A DNA stretch of 64,000 nt from Myxococcales bacterium (GTDB taxonomy: Bacteria > Myxococcota_A > Polyangia > Polyangiales > Polyangiaceae). A model generated the notes under the pieces. It was not told the origin of the DNA. It saw nothing but the letters and a program-made list of their open reading frames with translations, and made no database searches. Below, piece after piece: positions 24,978 through 32,868 of the stretch. How positions within the stretch are numbered: the stretch's first letter is position 1; the number at the start of each line of letters is the position of its first letter. Position numbers and translations under genes: made by a program. Location: the NCBI GenBank assembly GCA_016794345.1, contig JAEUKE010000153.1, positions 124,001 through 188,000 on the forward strand, in the 5' to 3' direction.

Positions 24978-26105
24978 CTAGCCACTCTCTCCGGAGCCGG
25001 CGAGCCCGGCCTCGGTCCAGCGCGCACGAAATGACGAAAACGTCCCGGCCACGATGGCCTCCCGCGCCTCGCGCGTGAGCTGGCCATAGAGGTGCAGGTT
25101 GTGCTCCGACAAGAGGCGCAGCGCGAGGATCTCGCCGGCGAGGAACAGGTGCCGCAGGTACGACCTCGCGTACCCTCCCGCGCAGGCGGGACAGGTGCAC
25201 TCCGGATCGAGCGGGAGGCGATCGTCTTTGTAGCGGGACTGCTTGATGACGATGCGCCCCCGGCGGAGGAGCGCCTGCCCGTTGCGCGCGTTGCGGGTGG
25301 GCAAGACGCAGTCGAACATGTCCACGCCGGCCGCGATGGCGGTGACGAGATCACGCGGGGTGCCGACGCCCATCAAGTAACGCGGGCGCCTCGGATCCAG
25401 GGCTGGCGCGACCTCGGGGAGCGCCGCGTGCATCGCCTCGATCGGCTCACCCACGCTGAAGCCGCCGAGCGCGAGACCGTCGAAGGGGAGCTCCCCCAGC
25501 TCCGCCGCGTGCCGCTGCCGGAGGTCGACCTCGCAGCCGCCCTGGACGATCCCGAAGACGGCCTGGTCGGGGCGGCGCGCAGCCAGGCAGCGCTTGGCCC
25601 AGCGGGTCGTGGTCGCGCACGCGCGCTCGAGCTCCGCGCGCGGCGCGCCGCCCGGCGGGCAGACGTCGAGCTGCATGGCGATGTCGGCGCCGAGCAGGCC
25701 CTGGACCCGCATCGCCTCCTCGGGCGTGAGCGCGTGCCGAGAGCCGTCCAGGTGGGACCGGAAGACGAAGCCGTCCTCGTCGACCGTCCGCCGCTCCGCC
25801 AGGGAGAACGCCTGGTAGCCGCCCGAGTCCGTCAGCATGGCGTGGGGCCAGCGCGTGAAGGCGTGGAGCCCGCCGTGCGCCGCGACGGCCTCGGCGCCGG
25901 GCCGGAGCCAGAGGTGGTACGTGTTGCCGAGCACGATGCGCGCTCCGGTGGCCGCGACCTCCCCGGGCGTGAGCGTCTTGACCGAGCCCTGCGTCCCCAC
26001 CGGCATGAACGTGGGCGTCGGCACCGGACCGTGTGCCGTCTCGAGCAGACCGGTGCGCGCCGCGCCGTCGGTCGCGAGGACTCGGAAGGAGAACCCAGGC
26101 GTCAC
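24978..26105 (-). CDS. tgt: Queuine/preQ1 tRNA-guanine transglycosylase
   Basis: A 375-residue TIM-barrel enzyme that exchanges G34 for preQ1 in GUN-anticodon tRNAs. Base-binding MLTDSGGYQAFSLAE, VFGIVQGG, the nucleophile region VDMFDCVLPTRNARNG and the zinc site ECTCPACAGGYARSYLRHLF are all present. The GTG start overlaps the queA TGA (GTGA). With queA it covers the last genome-encoded steps of queuosine synthesis; the queCDEF genes are not here. Confidence 0.95.
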   Translation of the reverse strand: MTPGFSFRVLATDGAARTGLLETAHGPVPTPTFMPVGTQGSVKTLTPGEVAATGARIVLGNTYHLWLRPGAEAVAAHGGLHAFTRWPHAMLTDSGGYQAFSLAERRTVDEDGFVFRSHLDGSRHALTPEEAMRVQGLLGADIAMQLDVCPPGGAPRAELERACATTTRWAKRCLAARRPDQAVFGIVQGGCEVDLRQRHAAELGELPFDGLALGGFSVGEPIEAMHAALPEVAPALDPRRPRYLMGVGTPRDLVTAIAAGVDMFDCVLPTRNARNGQALLRRGRIVIKQSRYKDDRLPLDPECTCPACAGGYARSYLRHLFLAGEILALRLLSEHNLHLYGQLTREAREAIVAGTFSSFRARWTEAGLAGSGESG

Positions 26106-27157
26106 GAGGCCTCACCTCGCCAGAGCAACATGGCGTCACCGTAGCTGAAGAACCGATAGCTCGACCCGACCGCGTGCGCGTACGCCTCGAGGACACGCTC
26201 GCGTCCGCCGAAGGCCGAGACCATCGCGAGGAGGGTGGACCGAGGCAGGTGAAAATTCGTGAGCAGGACGTCGACGACCCGAAAAGAGAACCCCGGCTGG
26301 ATGAGCAGCCGCGTCCGCCCGGCGCGGGCCGCGATCTCGCCGCCGCCCGCGATCGCCGCCGACTCCAGCGCGCGCACCGTGGTCGTCCCGATGGCCACGA
26401 CCGGCGCGCCGCGCGCGCGCGCGGCCGCGATCGCGCGGACAGTCTCTTCGGGCACCGCGTAGGTCTCCTCGTGCATGGGGTGATCGTCGAGGTCGTCGAC
26501 CTTCACGGGCTGGAAGGTCCCCAGCGAGACGTGGAGCGTGACGCTCGCCATCACGATGCCGCGCTCGCGGAGCGCGCCGATCAGCCGTTCGCTCAGATGC
26601 AGCCCGGCGGTCGGCGCCGCCACCGCGCCGCGCTCGCGTGCGTACACGGTCTGGTAACGCGACCGGTCCTCCGGCTCGTCTTGCCTGCGGATGTAGGGAG
26701 GCAGCGGGACATGGCCGGCGCGGTCGATCGCCTCGGCGACAGGCTCGCGCTCGCAGCCGAGCCGGACGCGAAGCGAGCCGTCGGCGAGCACCTCCAGGAC
26801 GAGCGCCGAGATGTCGCCCTCGAGCGCGAGCGTCGCCCCCGCACGGATTGGCTTGGAGGAGCGGCCGAGCGCGCGCCACACCTCGTCCATGTCGCCCCCG
26901 GCCTCCCGCTCGAGCAACAGCACCTCGACGCGTCCGCCGGAGGGCTTGGTGCCGAAGAGCCGAGCCGGAATGACACGGGTGTCATTCACGACGACGAGCG
27001 CGCCCTCGGGCAAGAGCGCCGGCAGCTCGAGCACCGCGCGGTCCTCGAGGGCGGCGCCGGGCTTCACGACGAGCAGGCGCGCGCCGTCGCGCTCCGCCGC
27101 CGGGTGATCGGCGACGAGCCCCTCGGGCAGGTGGAAGTCGAACAGGTCGATGCGCAC
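26102..27157 (-). CDS. queA: tRNA preQ1 ribosyltransferase-isomerase QueA
   Basis: A 351-residue enzyme that transfers the ribosyl unit of S-adenosylmethionine to preQ1-tRNA, giving epoxyqueuosine. LFDFHLPEGLVADHPAAERD, VVVNDTRVIPARLFG, PTAGLHLSERLIGALRERG, HVSLGTFQPVK and LLTNFHLPRSTLLAMVSAF are strong family motifs. The GTG start is 22 bp after the stop of the NtrC-type regulator. Coupled to tgt. Confidence 0.95.
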   Translation of the reverse strand: MRIDLFDFHLPEGLVADHPAAERDGARLLVVKPGAALEDRAVLELPALLPEGALVVVNDTRVIPARLFGTKPSGGRVEVLLLEREAGGDMDEVWRALGRSSKPIRAGATLALEGDISALVLEVLADGSLRVRLGCEREPVAEAIDRAGHVPLPPYIRRQDEPEDRSRYQTVYARERGAVAAPTAGLHLSERLIGALRERGIVMASVTLHVSLGTFQPVKVDDLDDHPMHEETYAVPEETVRAIAAARARGAPVVAIGTTTVRALESAAIAGGGEIAARAGRTRLLIQPGFSFRVVDVLLTNFHLPRSTLLAMVSAFGGRERVLEAYAHAVGSSYRFFSYGDAMLLWRGEAS

Positions 27158-27179
27158 GCGAGTGGGGGAAGGCGCCCGA

Positions 27180-28538
27180 TCAGCTCGCGAAGGGCGGGTA
27201 GGTGATGCCGAGGCGGGTCATCTTCCGCCAGAGCGTGGTCGCGCTGATGCCCAGCGCCTCCGCCGCGCGGTCGCGGCTCCCCTCCATCTCGCGGAGCGCA
27301 GCCTCGATCGCCTGCCTCTCGGCCGCGTCCACCACGTCCGCCAGGGTTCGGCCCCCGGCGCCCGGGCGCGTGGTCTGCGTGGGCGTCGGCAAGACGTCGT
27401 CCACCGTGATGGCCCCGCCTCCCGAGAGCGCGACGGCCTGCTCCACCATGTTCTCGAGCTCGCGGACGTTGCCGGGGAAGTCGTAGCCCATCAGCGCCTC
27501 GTAGACGCCGTCCGCCAGGCGCGCGCGCACGTTCATCTTGCGGTTGTACTTCTCGAGGAAGTGCGAAAACAGCATCGGGATGTCTTCTTTGCGCTCCCGC
27601 AGCGGCGGCAGGACGAACCGGGCCACGTTGAGGCGGTAGTAGAGATCCTGACGGAACCGTTTCTCTGCCACGGCCGTGAGCAGGTCCTGGTTGGTGGCGG
27701 CGACGATGCGCACGTCCACTCGGATGGGCTTGTTCTCGCCTACCCGCCTGATCTCGTGCTCCTGGATGGCCCGGAGCAGCTTGGCCTGGAACGAGAGCGG
27801 GGTCTCCGTGATCTCGTCGAAGAAAAACGTGCCGCCCTCGGCCTCCTCGAAGAGGCCCTTGCGCGCGCTGATGGCGCCCGTGAACGAGCCGCGAGCGTGA
27901 CCGAACAGCTCGCTCTCGAGCAACGTCTCGCTGATGGCGGCGCAGTTCACGGGGACGTAGGGCCTGTCGGCGCGCTTGGAGTTCGCGTGGATGGCCTTGG
28001 CGACGAGCTCCTTGCCGGTGCCGCTCTCCCCTTGGATGAGCACCGTCGCGTCCGTCGGGGCGACCTTCACGATGCGACCAAGGACGTCGCGGATGGCCTG
28101 CGACCGCCCGACGATGTTCTCGAACTTGTAGCGCTCCTTGAACTCGGTCGTGAGGAGCTGGACCTGCCCCGCGAGGGCGCGCTTCTCGATCGCGCGCTGG
28201 ACCTTCACGAGGAGCTCTTCCTCGGTGAAGGGCTTCTGGATGTAGTCGAACGCGCCGAGCCGCATGGCTTCGACCGCGCTCTCTATCGTGCCGTAGGCGG
28301 TCATGACGATGACCTCGGTGTTCGTCTCGGCCTCCTTCACGGCGCGGAGGACGCTGATCCCGTCCTGCGAGCCCATGCGGAGGTCCGTCAGCACCAGGTC
28401 GAACGCGCCGCGGGCGCCGAGCTCGGCCCCGGCAACGCCGTCGCTCGCCTCGTCGACCTCGTAGCCGGCGCCCCGCAACATCATGGCGAGCGTCGTGCGC
28501 ATGTTGCGCTGGTCGTCGACGACGAGAACTTTTGCCAT
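27180..28538 (-). CDS. NtrC-family sigma-54 response regulator
   Basis: A 452-residue protein. The receiver at 1-120 has phosphoacceptor Asp52 (LVLTDLRM) and QKPF. The AAA+ domain at ~140-375 has Walker A GESGTGKE at 170-177, Walker B GGTFFFDEI and the arginine finger RFRQDLYYRLN. A Fis-type HTH is at ~410-450 (RDRAAEALGISATTLWRKM). The sigma-54 contact loop at 217-222 reads GSFTGA rather than GAFTGA. Closest in layout to the NtrC/AtoC family. No partner histidine kinase is adjacent. Myxobacteria encode many such regulators. Confidence 0.9.
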   Translation of the reverse strand: MAKVLVVDDQRNMRTTLAMMLRGAGYEVDEASDGVAGAELGARGAFDLVLTDLRMGSQDGISVLRAVKEAETNTEVIVMTAYGTIESAVEAMRLGAFDYIQKPFTEEELLVKVQRAIEKRALAGQVQLLTTEFKERYKFENIVGRSQAIRDVLGRIVKVAPTDATVLIQGESGTGKELVAKAIHANSKRADRPYVPVNCAAISETLLESELFGHARGSFTGAISARKGLFEEAEGGTFFFDEITETPLSFQAKLLRAIQEHEIRRVGENKPIRVDVRIVAATNQDLLTAVAEKRFRQDLYYRLNVARFVLPPLRERKEDIPMLFSHFLEKYNRKMNVRARLADGVYEALMGYDFPGNVRELENMVEQAVALSGGGAITVDDVLPTPTQTTRPGAGGRTLADVVDAAERQAIEAALREMEGSRDRAAEALGISATTLWRKMTRLGITYPPFAS

Positions 28539-28633
28539 GCTCCCCGGCAGTTTCTACCGCAGTCCCACGGATTCGGCCACCCTCGCCAGACCATACGGGA
28601 CGGACGAGAGAACGCTGAAGTCGGGGCGCGCGA

Positions 28634-29104
28634 TCAGTCGCGGAGCTGCTCGGACAAGTAGTTCTGCTCGCCCAGCTTCTCGATCAGGCCGAGCTGCGTC
28701 TCGATCCAATCCACGTGCTCCTCCTCGGCGGCCAGGATGGAGGCCAGCATGTCCTCGCTGGTGCGGTCGCCCTTCTCGCGGCAGAGCGCGATCCCGTCGC
28801 GCAGCCGGGCGATGGCGCGGTGCTCGAGATCGAGGTCGCACCGGAGCTGCTCGGGCACCGTCTCGCCGATGTGGAGACGATCGAGCCGCTGCAGGTTCGG
28901 GAGGCCTTCCAGGAAGAGGATGCGGTCGATGATCTCGTCCGCGTGTTTCATCTCGTCGATGGACTCTTCGCGGATTTTCTTGGCCAGCGCCGAGAAGCCC
29001 CAGTTTTTGCACATCTTGGCGTGCAAGAAATACTGGTTGATGGCGACGAGCTCGCCGGCGAGGACCTCGTTCAGGAGCTCGATGACTTCGACGTGGCCTT
29101 TCAT
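28634..29104 (-). CDS. bfr: Bacterioferritin
   Basis: A 156-residue four-helix ferritin. Ferroxidase ligands appear in LLNEVLAGELVAINQYFLHAK (Glu), EESIDEMKHADEIIDRILFLEG (Glu and His) and EEEHVDWIETQ (Glu and His). The Met of DEMKHAD corresponds to the heme-ligand Met52 of E. coli Bfr, so this is a heme-type bacterioferritin. It stores iron as a 24-mer. It lies 53 bp downstream of bfd in the same direction, a typical iron storage/release pair. Confidence 0.95.
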   Translation of the reverse strand: MKGHVEVIELLNEVLAGELVAINQYFLHAKMCKNWGFSALAKKIREESIDEMKHADEIIDRILFLEGLPNLQRLDRLHIGETVPEQLRCDLDLEHRAIARLRDGIALCREKGDRTSEDMLASILAAEEEHVDWIETQLGLIEKLGEQNYLSEQLRD

Positions 29105-29157
29105 GCTGGGCAGGCTCGTCAAAGATGGGCGGGAGGTCAAGTGGGGTCGTCGCGCGC

Positions 29158-29409
29158 TCAGGCCGCCGGCAACACGCTCGGCGGCGGTCCGGGCTCGGCC
29201 TCCGCGCTCGGGCCGTCCGCGAGGTAGGGCAGACGCCGCCCCGATGGCGCGGGGCACGCGGCGATCATCGCGTGGATGTCACGACGGCAGGAGCCACAGC
29301 GAGACCCCGCGCCGGTGCACGACGTGATCTCTTCGACGGTGCTAGCCCCGTCCTCGATGGCTTGTCGGATGGCCCTGTCGGTCACGCCCATGCAGCAGCA
29401 GACGAACAT
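29158..29409 (-). CDS. bfd: Bacterioferritin-associated ferredoxin Bfd
   Basis: An 83-residue protein with the BFD-type [2Fe-2S] fold in its first ~45 residues: MFVCCCMGVTDRAIRQAIEDG and TSCTGAGSRCGSCRRDI, with Cys4, Cys6 and the later CGSC pair as ligands. Bfd donates electrons to mobilise iron from Bfr. A Pro/Ala-rich tail of ~35 residues beyond the domain is unusual, since most Bfds have about 64 residues. First gene of the bfd-bfr pair. Confidence 0.9.
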   Translation of the reverse strand: MFVCCCMGVTDRAIRQAIEDGASTVEEITSCTGAGSRCGSCRRDIHAMIAACPAPSGRRLPYLADGPSAEAEPGPPPSVLPAA

Positions 29410-29414
29410 GCGCT

Positions 29415-29433
29415 ATTGAACTTAGCTTTCAAT
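29415..29433 (-). promoter_or_regulatory. Palindromic operator candidate upstream of bfd
   Basis: ATTGAA-N7-TTCAAT, a perfect 6-bp inverted repeat in an AT-rich patch that stands out from the surrounding GC-rich DNA, ends 5 bp before the bfd ATG. It overlaps a weak promoter candidate on the minus strand (TTGCCG-N17-TAAGTT). It does not match the E. coli Fur consensus well. An iron-responsive operator is an inference from the genes controlled. Confidence 0.45.
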
Positions 29434-29453
29434 ATCGCTTTCGGCAAGCCCCC

Positions 29454-29495
29454 AAAAAAGGCCGAGACGAGGTCGCCGGCTCCGCCGACCTCGTC
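29454..29495 (-). terminator. Intrinsic terminator after the SDR gene
   Basis: A 10-bp stem (29466-29475 with 29486-29495) is followed on the minus strand by a six-T run (29459-29454). It lies 44 bp after the stop of the SDR gene and insulates bfd from it. Confidence 0.7.
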
Positions 29496-29538
29496 CCACC
29501 TCCCCCCTGCTCCGGGCGCGGCCGGGCCCCCGGGTGGC

Positions 29539-30303
29539 TCACATCGCCAGGCCGCCGTCGACGTCGATGGTGCGGCCGTTGAAGTACTCGCATTCGATGA
29601 CGAAACGCACGCCGAGCCAGATGTCCTCGGGCACGCCGATGCGCCCCACCGGGATGGCCGCGACCAGCGCGTCGCGCGCCTTCTGGTTCATCCCCTGGGT
29701 CATGGGCGTCTCGATCATGCCGGGCGCGATGGCGCCGACGCGGATGCCGAACTTGGCGAACTCGAGCGACCACGTCTTGGTGTTCGTCGCGAGCCCCGCC
29801 TTGGCGGCCGCGTAGTTGGACTGCCCGCGGTTTCCGTGGCGAGCGATCGAGCTCATGTTCACGATGACGCCGCGCTGCTTGTTCTCGACCATCGTCGCCA
29901 CGACGTCGCGGACCATGAACGTGGCGCCGGTGAGGTTCACGTCGATCACCTGCTGCCACTGCGCCGCGGAGAGCTTCTGCACCTGCCCGCTCTCCTTGTC
30001 GACCTTCACGAGGAGCCCGTCCCGGAGGATGCCCGCGTTGTTGACCAGACCGGTGAGCCCACCCATCGCGGCGAAGGCCTCGCGCGCGCAGGCCTCGGTC
30101 TCGGCCTCCTTGGAGACGTCGAGGCGCCGGACGACGAGCTTGCCGCGGGCGCCCTCGCAGTCGGCCGCGAGCTTCGCGAGCCCCTCTTCGTTCACGTCGG
30201 CCGCAACCACGCTCGCGCCGGCCTCGACGAGGCGTTGCGAGATGTGAGCGCCGAGCCCTTGGGCCGCGCCCGTCACGATCATCTTGGCGTCTTCTAGTCG
30301 CAT
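29539..30303 (-). CDS. Short-chain dehydrogenase/reductase, FabG-like
   Basis: A 254-residue classical SDR. NAD(P)-binding TGAAQGLG near residue 11, LVNNAGI, the catalytic Ser in VNMSSIARHG and the YxxxK pair in SNYAAAKAGL. The C-terminal half (RVGAIAPGMIETPMTQGM, TIDVDGG) resembles 3-oxoacyl-ACP or 3-hydroxyacyl-CoA reductases, but the substrate cannot be told from sequence. It stands alone between a terminator and the sigma-factor gene, with no acyl-carrier or beta-oxidation genes beside it. Confidence 0.85.
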   Translation of the reverse strand: MRLEDAKMIVTGAAQGLGAHISQRLVEAGASVVAADVNEEGLAKLAADCEGARGKLVVRRLDVSKEAETEACAREAFAAMGGLTGLVNNAGILRDGLLVKVDKESGQVQKLSAAQWQQVIDVNLTGATFMVRDVVATMVENKQRGVIVNMSSIARHGNRGQSNYAAAKAGLATNTKTWSLEFAKFGIRVGAIAPGMIETPMTQGMNQKARDALVAAIPVGRIGVPEDIWLGVRFVIECEYFNGRTIDVDGGLAM

Positions 30304-30351
30304 GGCCGGGAGCCTACACCAGGGACCCCGGTCATCGATTCGGCCGATCGC

Positions 30352-31182
30352 TCAGGCGTGGTCCTTCATCACCTCGGCCAGCGCCGAGAGCGCCTGGGCG
30401 TGCAGGCGGCTGAGCCAGCTCTTCGAGACGCCGAGGCTCTGGGCGATGTGATCGAAGCGCTCCCCCCCGAAGTAGTGGCGTTCGATGATCGCGCGCGCGC
30501 GCGGCTCGAGCGAGGCCACCGCGTCGCGGAGAGCGCGCGCCTGCCGCGCTAGCGCGAGGATGTCTTCGGGGCTCGGCTCGCGCGGAGCGCGACCCGCACG
30601 CGGCACCGCGGCGTGCTCGCCCGTCGACGTCGGCTCGTCGGCGAAGGGCGCCGCGAGCGCGGTCACCATCGCCGCGGCCTGGGCGGCGAGCACGCGGCGC
30701 AGGTGCAGGGCGTGGCTGCTCTCGGGCAAGGCGGGGTCGGGCGGACCGTCGATCGAAGCGCGCGCGACGCGCTCGGCCGCGGCGAGCGCGTAGGCCCGCG
30801 CGGAGAACATGCGCCCGTGTGTCTCCCGACGAACGCTGTCGAGCATGGCCCAGCGGAGGCGCGCGCGCGCGAAAGGCACAAACGGGCCTTTGCGCGGATC
30901 GAAGCTCTGGGCGATCTCCACGAGCGCGGCCTTCCCCGCAGCTTCGAGCTCTTCGATCTCGCTGAGGATGCCGATCTGCCGCGCGAGCCTGTTGGCCACG
31001 CCGGGCACGGCCGGGAGCGCCTCGCGCACGAGCACCTCGATCTCGGCGCGGGTCTTCTCCGGCAGCGAGCCGGCATCTTCCTCGTGGAGAGCGACTGCGC
31101 CGAGGGCGTCGACCTCGGTCGGAGGGTCGGCGATCCCTTCTTCGCCCGCCACGGGCAGCCCAGCAGGAGGATCCGAGGACAC
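30352..31182 (-). CDS. Sigma-70-family RNA polymerase sigma factor
   Basis: A 276-residue protein. Region 2 is at ~70-120 (AALVEIAQSFDPRKGPFVPF, then RARLRWAMLDSVRRETH). A region-4 helix-turn-helix is at ~235-272 (FDHIAQSLGVSKSWLSRLHA). Between them is an Ala-rich, weakly conserved stretch. This layout is closer to the FliA/SigB/SigF group than to ECF factors. The GTG start follows the preceding gene's TGA by one base, so a 89-residue protein is translated just before it. No flagellar genes are nearby; the regulon is unknown. Confidence 0.85.
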   Translation of the reverse strand: MSSDPPAGLPVAGEEGIADPPTEVDALGAVALHEEDAGSLPEKTRAEIEVLVREALPAVPGVANRLARQIGILSEIEELEAAGKAALVEIAQSFDPRKGPFVPFARARLRWAMLDSVRRETHGRMFSARAYALAAAERVARASIDGPPDPALPESSHALHLRRVLAAQAAAMVTALAAPFADEPTSTGEHAAVPRAGRAPREPSPEDILALARQARALRDAVASLEPRARAIIERHYFGGERFDHIAQSLGVSKSWLSRLHAQALSALAEVMKDHA

Positions 31183-31183
31183 G

Positions 31184-31453
31184 TCAGCGCGTGGGCTTGA
31201 CGGAGTAGAAGACCTCGCCGCTCCCGTCCACGTCGCGGGGGAAGGCGGCGCGCACGAGGCTCGCGAGATCGCCGTCCTCCGCGGCCGACTCGAGCATGCG
31301 CTCTCGGATCCACGCGAGGTCCGCCTCCGGCATCGTCTCGCGGAAGGGCGCCAGCGCGGCGTCCACCTGGCTCTCGAGGAAGACACGTGCCCCTTGTGGA
31401 GTCGACGAGAGCGGGGCCGAGGAGGGGGCGGCGTCGCGATCGGGCGCGGTCAC
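31184..31453 (-). CDS. Small protein coupled to the sigma factor
   Basis: An 89-residue acidic, Ala-rich, probably helical protein (VDAALAPFRETMPEADLAWI, MLESAAEDGDLASLVRAAF) that I do not recognise. The start is a GTG and the stop is one base before the sigma factor's GTG. The tight coupling suggests it may regulate that sigma factor, for example as an anti-sigma or chaperone-like partner, but no known anti-sigma motif is visible. Confidence 0.65.
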   Translation of the reverse strand: MTAPDRDAAPSSAPLSSTPQGARVFLESQVDAALAPFRETMPEADLAWIRERMLESAAEDGDLASLVRAAFPRDVDGSGEVFYSVKPTR

Positions 31454-31469
31454 GACGTCGAGCGTAGCG

Positions 31470-31943
31470 CTATTTGGCGGGCGGAGCAGCCGGCCCGTTC
31501 ATGCAGACGTCGAAATCCGAGAGACGCTTCGCGCTCATCGCGCACTGGAGCGAAGCCTCCTCGGCGAACTTGCCGACGAGGCTCTGCTCACAGCCCTCAC
31601 GGAACCGCTCCGCGAGCGTTCGCGCGGCGGCGTCGATGCGCCCCTTCACTGTGTCGACCTGCGACTGCGACAGCTTCGGATCGAGCTTGGACGCCTCTTC
31701 CACGCGGACGAGCTCGCCGTATTTGTCGGCCAGGGCCGCGCAGTCCTTCCGGAGGATCTCGCGCGCCCCCGCGACGGACGACGGCGGCGGCTCGCCGGGA
31801 TCCGACGAGGCGGCGGGACCGTCCGTCGGCTCGGGCTCGGCCGTGCCGTCCGACGCGGGGCTGGTGGCGACCGTGGGCTCGGGGCTCGGGGACGAGCAGC
31901 CGACGAGCGCGGCGAAGGAGAGCCAGCAGGCGAGCGGGCGCAT
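31470..31943 (-). CDS. Lipoprotein of unknown function
   Basis: A 157-residue protein with a signal peptide and lipobox LVGC (Cys16). A Pro/Ser/Glu-rich linker of ~40 residues follows, then a helical domain with conserved-looking cysteines (REILRKDCAALADKYGELV, FREGCEQSLVGKF, LQCAMSAKRLSDFDVCMNG). The four Cys could form two disulfides in the periplasm. No family recognised. It is divergent from aroE. Confidence 0.7.
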   Translation of the reverse strand: MRPLACWLSFAALVGCSSPSPEPTVATSPASDGTAEPEPTDGPAASSDPGEPPPSSVAGAREILRKDCAALADKYGELVRVEEASKLDPKLSQSQVDTVKGRIDAAARTLAERFREGCEQSLVGKFAEEASLQCAMSAKRLSDFDVCMNGPAAPPAK

Positions 31944-32016
31944 ACCCGGATCTTGTCACGCCTTTTCACGCGGATGCCAAGTGCTGTCTTGCTCCCGTGT
32001 TGGTAGCGTGGCCGCC

Positions 32017-32841
32017 ATGGTACGGGCCGCTTCGCCCATCGTGCTCGCCGGGTCGCTCTCCCTCCACCCCGTCCGGCTCGGGGCTCAGATGCACGAGGCC
32101 GGGTACCGGGCGCTCGGTATCGATTGGCGTTACGTGCCGTTTGCGGTCCGATCGGAAGACCTCGCCGGAGCGCTCGCGGGCATGCGCGCCCTCGGCATCC
32201 GAGGCTTCGGCGTCTCGATGCCGTTCAAGCTCGAGGTGGTCCCGCTGCTCGATGCCCTCGACGATCTCGCCGCCCGGATCGGCGCGGTGAACACCATCGT
32301 GAACGACGACGGGAAGCTGACAGGGTTCAACACCGACGCCGAGGGCGCCGCGCGTGCCCTGGAGGAGATCGCCGGCGATCTCCGGGGCGCGCGTTGTGTG
32401 GTGCTTGGCGCCGGCGGGGCGAGCCGCGCCGTCGTCCACGGCCTGATCGCGCGCGGGGCGTCCGTGGCCGTGGCCAGCCGAAGGCCCGAGGACGCACGAG
32501 CCCTGGCCGCCTCGGCGGGCGCGTCCACCGTGGCCTGGGAGCACCGCGCCGACGAGCGCGCCGACATCCTCGTGAACGCGACGAGCGCCGGCATGGACAC
32601 CGGGAGCGGCCCTGGGCCGAGCCCGCTCGCAGGCTTGCCCCTCCCGCGAAGCCTCCTGGTGATGGACATCGTCTACAAGCCCGTCGAGACCAGCCTGCTC
32701 GCCGACGCGCGCGCCGCGGGCTGCCGGACGATCCGCGGCGACCGCATGCTCCTGCACCAGGCGGCGCGGCAGCTCGAGCTCTACACGGGCCGGGACGCGC
32801 CGCTCGCCGCGATGGACGCTGCGCTCCAAACTGGACGGTAG
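32017..32841 (+). CDS. aroE: Shikimate dehydrogenase, AroE-like
   Basis: A 274-residue protein of the shikimate/quinate dehydrogenase family. The substrate domain has GVSMPFK with the catalytic Lys, IGAVNTIVN, and GFNTDAEGA with the catalytic Asp. The NADP domain has VVLGAGGASRAVVHGL and the arginine-bearing ASRRPEDA loop. NATSAGM and MLLHQAARQLELYTG complete the family. The N-terminal substrate loop reads SLSLHP where SxSxSP/H is usual. It reduces 3-dehydroshikimate in aromatic amino-acid synthesis, unless it is a quinate-type paralogue. First gene of a plus-strand group. Confidence 0.85.
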   Translation: MVRAASPIVLAGSLSLHPVRLGAQMHEAGYRALGIDWRYVPFAVRSEDLAGALAGMRALGIRGFGVSMPFKLEVVPLLDALDDLAARIGAVNTIVNDDGKLTGFNTDAEGAARALEEIAGDLRGARCVVLGAGGASRAVVHGLIARGASVAVASRRPEDARALAASAGASTVAWEHRADERADILVNATSAGMDTGSGPGPSPLAGLPLPRSLLVMDIVYKPVETSLLADARAAGCRTIRGDRMLLHQAARQLELYTGRDAPLAAMDAALQTGR

Positions 32842-32868
32842 CCTCCGGCACGCGAACAATTGCGCGCG

